Below, piece by piece: positions 60,343-64,000 of a stretch of DNA of 64,000 nucleotides; positions within the stretch are counted from its first letter, which is position 1; every line of letters begins with the position of its first letter. Both the position numbers and the translations under genes were made by a program. Source of the stretch: Clostridium guangxiense (GTDB lineage: Bacteria > Bacillota > Clostridia > Clostridiales > Clostridiaceae); assembly GCF_021043395.1 (NCBI RefSeq), contig NZ_JAJNKE010000001.1, forward strand, positions 1-64,000. The letters are read 5' to 3'. The notes under the pieces were generated by a model. The model was not told the origin of the DNA, made no database searches, and saw only the letters and a program-made list of their open reading frames with translations.

Positions 60343-61512
60343 CTAGTAGTTAGTGTCAAAGTAGCTTATAAGCTTGTCTACTTTTGGACTTCCTATTCCT
60401 GTTACAAGATCATAACCAGATTCAGCACTATAATCACCATTACTTCCGCTAGTTATATCATGATAGTCAGTATTATAACCTGAACTTGTGGCTGCATAAA
60501 GATCTGTTAAAAAATCATAACTATCAAGAGAATGTCCAAGACTTTGATCAATTAATGCTACAACACCAGCTAAACTTGGAGAGCTAAGGCTTGTACCACC
60601 AACTTGAAACCAACCAGTTTCACCTTCCTCTGGTGTAGTATCATAAACAGCTGCTCCAGTATTAGGATCGGATACCCATGATATATCAGGATTGCCACGA
60701 TAATTTCCTACTATGCTAGATACGCTTTTTTGATAAATAGGTGCTGACACATAAGTACTTAAGCCACCACCTGAACCTGACCAACCAGTTTCACTCTCAT
60801 ATGTTCCAGTTGAATCGATATTTAGTGTAGTTCCACCAGCAGAAACCACATAAGGAGATGATGCTGGCCATTCTACTCCTGAACCACTATCACCTGAGGA
60901 AGCCAAATAAGTTACGCCTGAATGGTTAAAGTATGAATCATAATTGTTTTCATCATATGCTTCAGAACCACCCCAGCTATTTGATACAACCTCAGCCCCA
61001 TGAGAAGTGGCATAGTTAATAGCACTCATTAAATAAGTATCGGAAGCAGATTTAGCAACCACTAAAAGAATCTTAGCATCTGGAGCAATTGCGTGAGCCC
61101 ATTCGACGTCCATAGAAGTTTCAAGCGCCCATCCACCATCAGTATTTGTAGGTTTTCCATTAGGATAAGCAATAGTTAAATTAGCGCTTGAAAGACCAAA
61201 TTCCGATGAAAAAGCGTTTAAATCACTTTGCATAGTTGGACTTCCATAAGCATCTACAATAGCTATTGTTTCACCATTGCCTGTAGAAGAAACATTGCTT
61301 ACGCCATAGGCCTTTCTGATTTGAGAAGGTGTATAACCCACAGGTCCTGAAGATGATGCTCTCTTAACCTTTATTGTTGTTCTGCCTTCCCAGTGAGTGT
61401 GTAGTTTTGTGTTAGTTAGACTACTAGTTGACCTAGCAAAAGCACTTTGTGGTAGAAGTAATGTGGAAGAAATAAGCCCCAACAAAAGAAGTTTTTTTAA
61501 TGATTTGTTCAT
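60343..61512 (-). CDS. secreted sedolisin-type (S53) serine protease with short propeptide
   Basis: A 389-residue exported protease. Signal peptide (KKLLLLGLISSTLLLPQSAF, cleaved near AFA) and a short segment of about 30 residues precede the catalytic domain (from about residue 57). Sedolisin catalytic residues: Glu131 and Asp135 in ETSMDVEWAH (ExxxD), oxyanion Asp208 in SSGDSGSG, and Ser308 in VGGTSLSSPS. The C-terminal GDYSAESGYDLVTGIGSP provides the calcium-type site. Family members normally carry a propeptide of about 200 residues (Pro-kumamolisin); here it is missing. ATG 61512 follows AAAGGGGGG. Confidence 0.88.
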   Translation of the reverse strand: MNKSLKKLLLLGLISSTLLLPQSAFARSTSSLTNTKLHTHWEGRTTIKVKRASSSGPVGYTPSQIRKAYGVSNVSSTGNGETIAIVDAYGSPTMQSDLNAFSSEFGLSSANLTIAYPNGKPTNTDGGWALETSMDVEWAHAIAPDAKILLVVAKSASDTYLMSAINYATSHGAEVVSNSWGGSEAYDENNYDSYFNHSGVTYLASSGDSGSGVEWPASSPYVVSAGGTTLNIDSTGTYESETGWSGSGGGLSTYVSAPIYQKSVSSIVGNYRGNPDISWVSDPNTGAAVYDTTPEEGETGWFQVGGTSLSSPSLAGVVALIDQSLGHSLDSYDFLTDLYAATSSGYNTDYHDITSGSNGDYSAESGYDLVTGIGSPKVDKLISYFDTNY

Positions 61513-62025
61513 AATAGACCCCCCTTTTTTATTGTTGTGCCAATAAACTTATGTCTAATACAATATTTTTAAATGTAACAATTAAGTAAAATATTATACT
61601 TAATTTTACTGTTGCTACAAATAATTAAAATAATGTATTTAAATGGATTATAGCACCATGTTATACAAATAGCAATATACTTAATAAAATTTATGTTAAG
61701 TAAGCAAAAAATTATTAATAAATCAACTTAAATTATATAAAATAAATTATTTACTTATAAAAAAACTGAACTGTGAATATTGAGCATTTATTACAGTAAA
61801 ACAAACATCTTTACTATTAACTAGATATCATAAAAAATAAGACTGCAGCACTAAAAATTAGTTATGACTTATCAATTTTTTATTTAGTGCAGTAGTCCTA
61901 TTTTCTATCATAATTTTTTATGGCCTACAATCTTTAAATAATGGTATCGCATTTCTAATATTAACAAACATGATGTTTATTCAATACCATTTGTAGTTCC
62001 AATAAATTGATAATTTGCTTTATAC
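61513..62025. other. 513-bp gene-free region between sedolisin and the 137-aa gene
   Basis: Contains AT-rich promoter sequence for the sedolisin gene and, at about 61840-61903, a long hairpin (minus-strand arms GACTACTGCACTAAA and TTTAGTGCTGCAGTC) followed by T's, the terminator of the gene ending at 62026. No gene is seen in any frame. Confidence 0.55.
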
Positions 62026-62439
62026 CTATGAATTATGAATTTTGAAGAAAGACATTAGCTTTTCTTCTCTTTCATTTTCTAAATCTAACAACCTAATTAC
62101 TGAATTTCTAACATCAGGATCTATTTTCATAATATTATCGTACTCCTTTTCTTGTTTCTCATTATATTCGCAGTCTATATTTTTTTTAATTAACCATAAT
62201 AGCTTTTCAATACAAATAAGCAGCTTTTTATATTCAAAAAATGTTTGTGCATACTCTGATCTATTTTTAATTATTTTAATCAGCCTAAAGAATACATTTT
62301 CATCTATATATTTTTTATTCATTAAATTATTTTCAATAACCTTAAGCAGCTTGACTATTTCATTATTAGTTAATTTTCCTACTTTTTTATCAAAATCATC
62401 ACTAACATTTAAATCAAATTTATTTACATCAATCTTCAT
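62026..62439 (-). CDS. hypothetical protein, 137 aa
   Basis: Unrecognised helical, lysine/glutamate-rich protein with no signal or membrane helix. ATG 62439 is chosen; GGGAGGG lies 10 bases upstream and inside the longer frame starting at 62469. It is divergent from the small XRE gene. Confidence 0.65.
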   Translation of the reverse strand: MKIDVNKFDLNVSDDFDKKVGKLTNNEIVKLLKVIENNLMNKKYIDENVFFRLIKIIKNRSEYAQTFFEYKKLLICIEKLLWLIKKNIDCEYNEKQEKEYDNIMKIDPDVRNSVIRLLDLENEREEKLMSFFKIHNS

Positions 62440-62664
62440 AATACAATTTCCCTCCCCCAAAATTAACAAACTTATACTTATTTGTGTATAATATTAGTAT
62501 AACACCTATAATTTCACTTATAGAGAAACAATAACATATTTTTCCCTATATTTTTTAACTATATTGTGATACATGTCAAAAAAAAATTTTACTTTTATCA
62601 TAATTTTATACAATTAATATATTAAATTATAGTTTTTATTAAAGAACATTATGAAAGGAGAGCT

Positions 62665-62922
62665 ATGAACCCAAACATAGGAATAAACATAAGGAAAATA
62701 CGAAAATCTAGACATATATCTCAAAAAGAATTGGCCTTTAGAATAAAAAAAAGTAATGGATATTTGTCGGATATTGAAAATGGGAACAAACTACCATCTA
62801 TCAATGTATTGTATAACATTGCATATCATTTATGTATATGCCCTAGTAATCTATTAGGGTGTAAAAACAACACATGTGACCACTGTAGAAAGTTTCCAAA
62901 TGAAATTAAAGATGAAATTTAA
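62665..62922 (+). CDS. small XRE-family regulator, 85 aa
   Basis: Helix-turn-helix protein (INIRKIRKSRHISQKELAFR, SNGYLSDIENGNKLPSINVL) with a short C-terminal part holding three cysteines (GCKNNTCDHCRK) that might bind metal or sense redox state. Plus strand; ATG 62665 follows AAAGGAGAGCT. Confidence 0.85.
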   Translation: MNPNIGINIRKIRKSRHISQKELAFRIKKSNGYLSDIENGNKLPSINVLYNIAYHLCICPSNLLGCKNNTCDHCRKFPNEIKDEI

Positions 62923-62937
62923 TTTTTAAATCTAAAT

Positions 62938-62992
62938 AAGTAATACGTGATAGATGTTAAACCTTGTAGTCAAAATCTATCACGTATTACTC
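62938..62992. terminator. bidirectional terminator between XRE gene and carboxypeptidase gene
   Basis: Perfect 17-bp arms (62939-62955 and 62975-62991; AGTAATACGTGATAGAT and its complement) between two convergent genes, with A/T-rich flanks. It would stop transcription in both directions. Confidence 0.8.
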
Positions 62993-63003
62993 ATAATTAA
63001 GTA

Positions 63004-64000
63004 CTAATCTTTACTAAATATTCTTTTTATATAGGGTATGCTTCTAACTGAATTTGATACCAAATAATCTGTATATACACATTTTCCTTTTACAAACACA
63101 TCAATTCTACCTATTTTACTATTTTTACTTAAAGGAGCTTTTAACTCTTTTGAAACAGTAATTTTAGTTGAATAAGCTTCATTGTTTTTGCATGGAATAA
63201 CTATATCATGTGAAACATAGAGTTCCAGCTTGTTTTTACCATATTTCACATTGCCTTCATATACCTTATTTCCTTTAGAATTTATTTTTCTATAGGTATA
63301 ATTTTTCACAACATAATTGTACATCTTTTTAGTTTCAGCCCATCTAGGAGTACAATTTAATACAACAAAGATAACATCGTGACCATTAACATTTATAGAG
63401 GTCACAAGGCACTTACCAGCCTTACCAGTGTATCCTGTTTTAACACCATTTGCACCTGGAATTAGAGTTAATATCTTGTTTATATTGTGATAACTTCTCG
63501 TAAATCCACATTGATTTGCAGCCATATCCTTTGTTCCTACGATATCATTAAATAATTTATATTCCTTAGCCTTTGAAGTTATAATGGCTAAATCATACGC
63601 CGTACAATAGTGGAATTCTTTATCTAACCCATGAGGTGTTATAAAATGCGTGTTAAAAGCACCTATCTCCCATGCACATTCATTCATGAGTTTTGAAAAA
63701 TTTTCTACACTTCCAGATATTCCTTCAGCTATTGTAATCGCTGCATCATTACCTGACCTAAACATTAGTCCATATAGAAGTTCTTTTAAAGTAATCTTTT
63801 CTCCGCGCTTATATCCAACTTTAGAACCCCTTATAGATACTGCATTTTTAGAAACAGTAAACTTTTGATCAAGTTTTCCATACTTCATCGCCACAAGTGC
63901 TGTCATTATTTTAGTTGTGCTGGCCATTGGAACAATCATATTAGAATTTTTTTCATATAAAACAGCTTTACTTTTACTGTCTATAGCTATTGCACATTTT
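63004..64000 (-). CDS. D-alanyl-D-alanine carboxypeptidase (S11), 5' end beyond the window
   Basis: Open frame running off the right edge; at least 332 residues. Penicillin-binding motifs are visible: ASTTK (SxxK), FRSGNDAA (SGN-type SxN) and GVKTGYTG (KTG), followed by a C-terminal beta domain. DacA/PBP5-type enzymes trim the terminal D-Ala of peptidoglycan stem peptides. The start and signal peptide are outside the window; the frame continues upstream of ATG 63939 (DSKSKAVLYEKNSNMIVPMA), so that ATG is not the start. Confidence 0.88.
   Translation of the reverse strand, partial: KCAIAIDSKSKAVLYEKNSNMIVPMASTTKIMTALVAMKYGKLDQKFTVSKNAVSIRGSKVGYKRGEKITLKELLYGLMFRSGNDAAITIAEGISGSVENFSKLMNECAWEIGAFNTHFITPHGLDKEFHYCTAYDLAIITSKAKEYKLFNDIVGTKDMAANQCGFTRSYHNINKILTLIPGANGVKTGYTGKAGKCLVTSINVNGHDVIFVVLNCTPRWAETKKMYNYVVKNYTYRKINSKGNKVYEGNVKYGKNKLELYVSHDIVIPCKNNEAYSTKITVSKELKAPLSKNSKIGRIDVFVKGKCVYTDYLVSNSVRSIPYIKRIFSKD

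Noticed and set aside
62042-62491. 149-codon plus-strand open frame
   Set aside because: Exact antisense of the 137-aa gene; Ser/Phe/Ile-rich shadow composition.
1-64000. CRISPR array, prophage structural genes, tRNA or rRNA
   Set aside because: No regularly spaced repeats, no capsid, tail or terminase genes and no cloverleaf-type or ribosomal RNA sequence were seen on either strand.

Overview
The window is very AT-rich, has strong AGGAGG-type ribosome sites, and is coded almost entirely on the minus strand. SpoVG, paired YyaC-like spore proteins, a Spo0E-like domain, a T-box leader and Gram-positive conjugation proteins point to a spore-forming Clostridium (inferred; no rRNA or species marker is present). 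No tRNA, rRNA, CRISPR array, insertion sequence or integrase was recognised.

Region 1 (1 to about 45 kb) looks like part of a large conjugative element, either a plasmid or an integrated element. From 0.1 to 13.5 kb there are small accessory genes, many under 60 codons. Among them are a complete RRNPP-type quorum-sensing cassette (an HTH-TPR regulator plus a 52-residue export-type peptide, 5.9-7.5 kb), an NlpC/P60 hydrolase and two decayed genes. From 13.5 to 18.7 kb lies a replication and maintenance block: a replication-relaxation family protein behind a cluster of TTGCCAT repeats, a RusA-like nuclease, an actin-type ParM/ParR pair with a centromere-like repeat region, and SpoVG.

From 18.7 to 34.2 kb is a Gram-positive Tad/Flp pilus locus: CpaE-like, TadA ATPase, TadB, TadC, Flp-type pilin, two pilin-like proteins, CpaB and prepilin peptidase. 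Three large exported Ig/PKD/MucBP-type proteins sit inside it. The module is bounded on both sides by about 240 bp copies of the same non-coding repeat, each ending in a terminator hairpin. From 34.2 to 44.3 kb is a minimal type IV secretion (conjugation) locus: VirB2-like, PrgI/VirB3, VirB4, VirB6-like, a C39-like plus 3D-domain cell-wall enzyme and a possible VirB8-like protein. Relaxase, coupling protein and integrase are not in the window, so the element continues to the left.

Region 2 (about 45-64 kb) reads as ordinary clostridial chromosome or megaplasmid: gamma-glutamyltransferase with a D-2-hydroxyacid dehydrogenase, two YyaC paralogues, a metallophosphoesterase, gpmA, a branched-chain amino-acid ABC transporter (livK-H-M-G-F), a T-box-controlled ilvE, two sigma-like proteins, two XRE regulators, an S1-domain protein, an exported sedolisin protease and the start-truncated end of a D-Ala-D-Ala carboxypeptidase.

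The most unusual features are the pilus module built into the conjugation locus and its flanking RNA-like repeats, the peptide-regulator cassette, the VirB2-like domain fused to the VirB6-like protein, and hairpins placed just ahead of many gene starts in the element.
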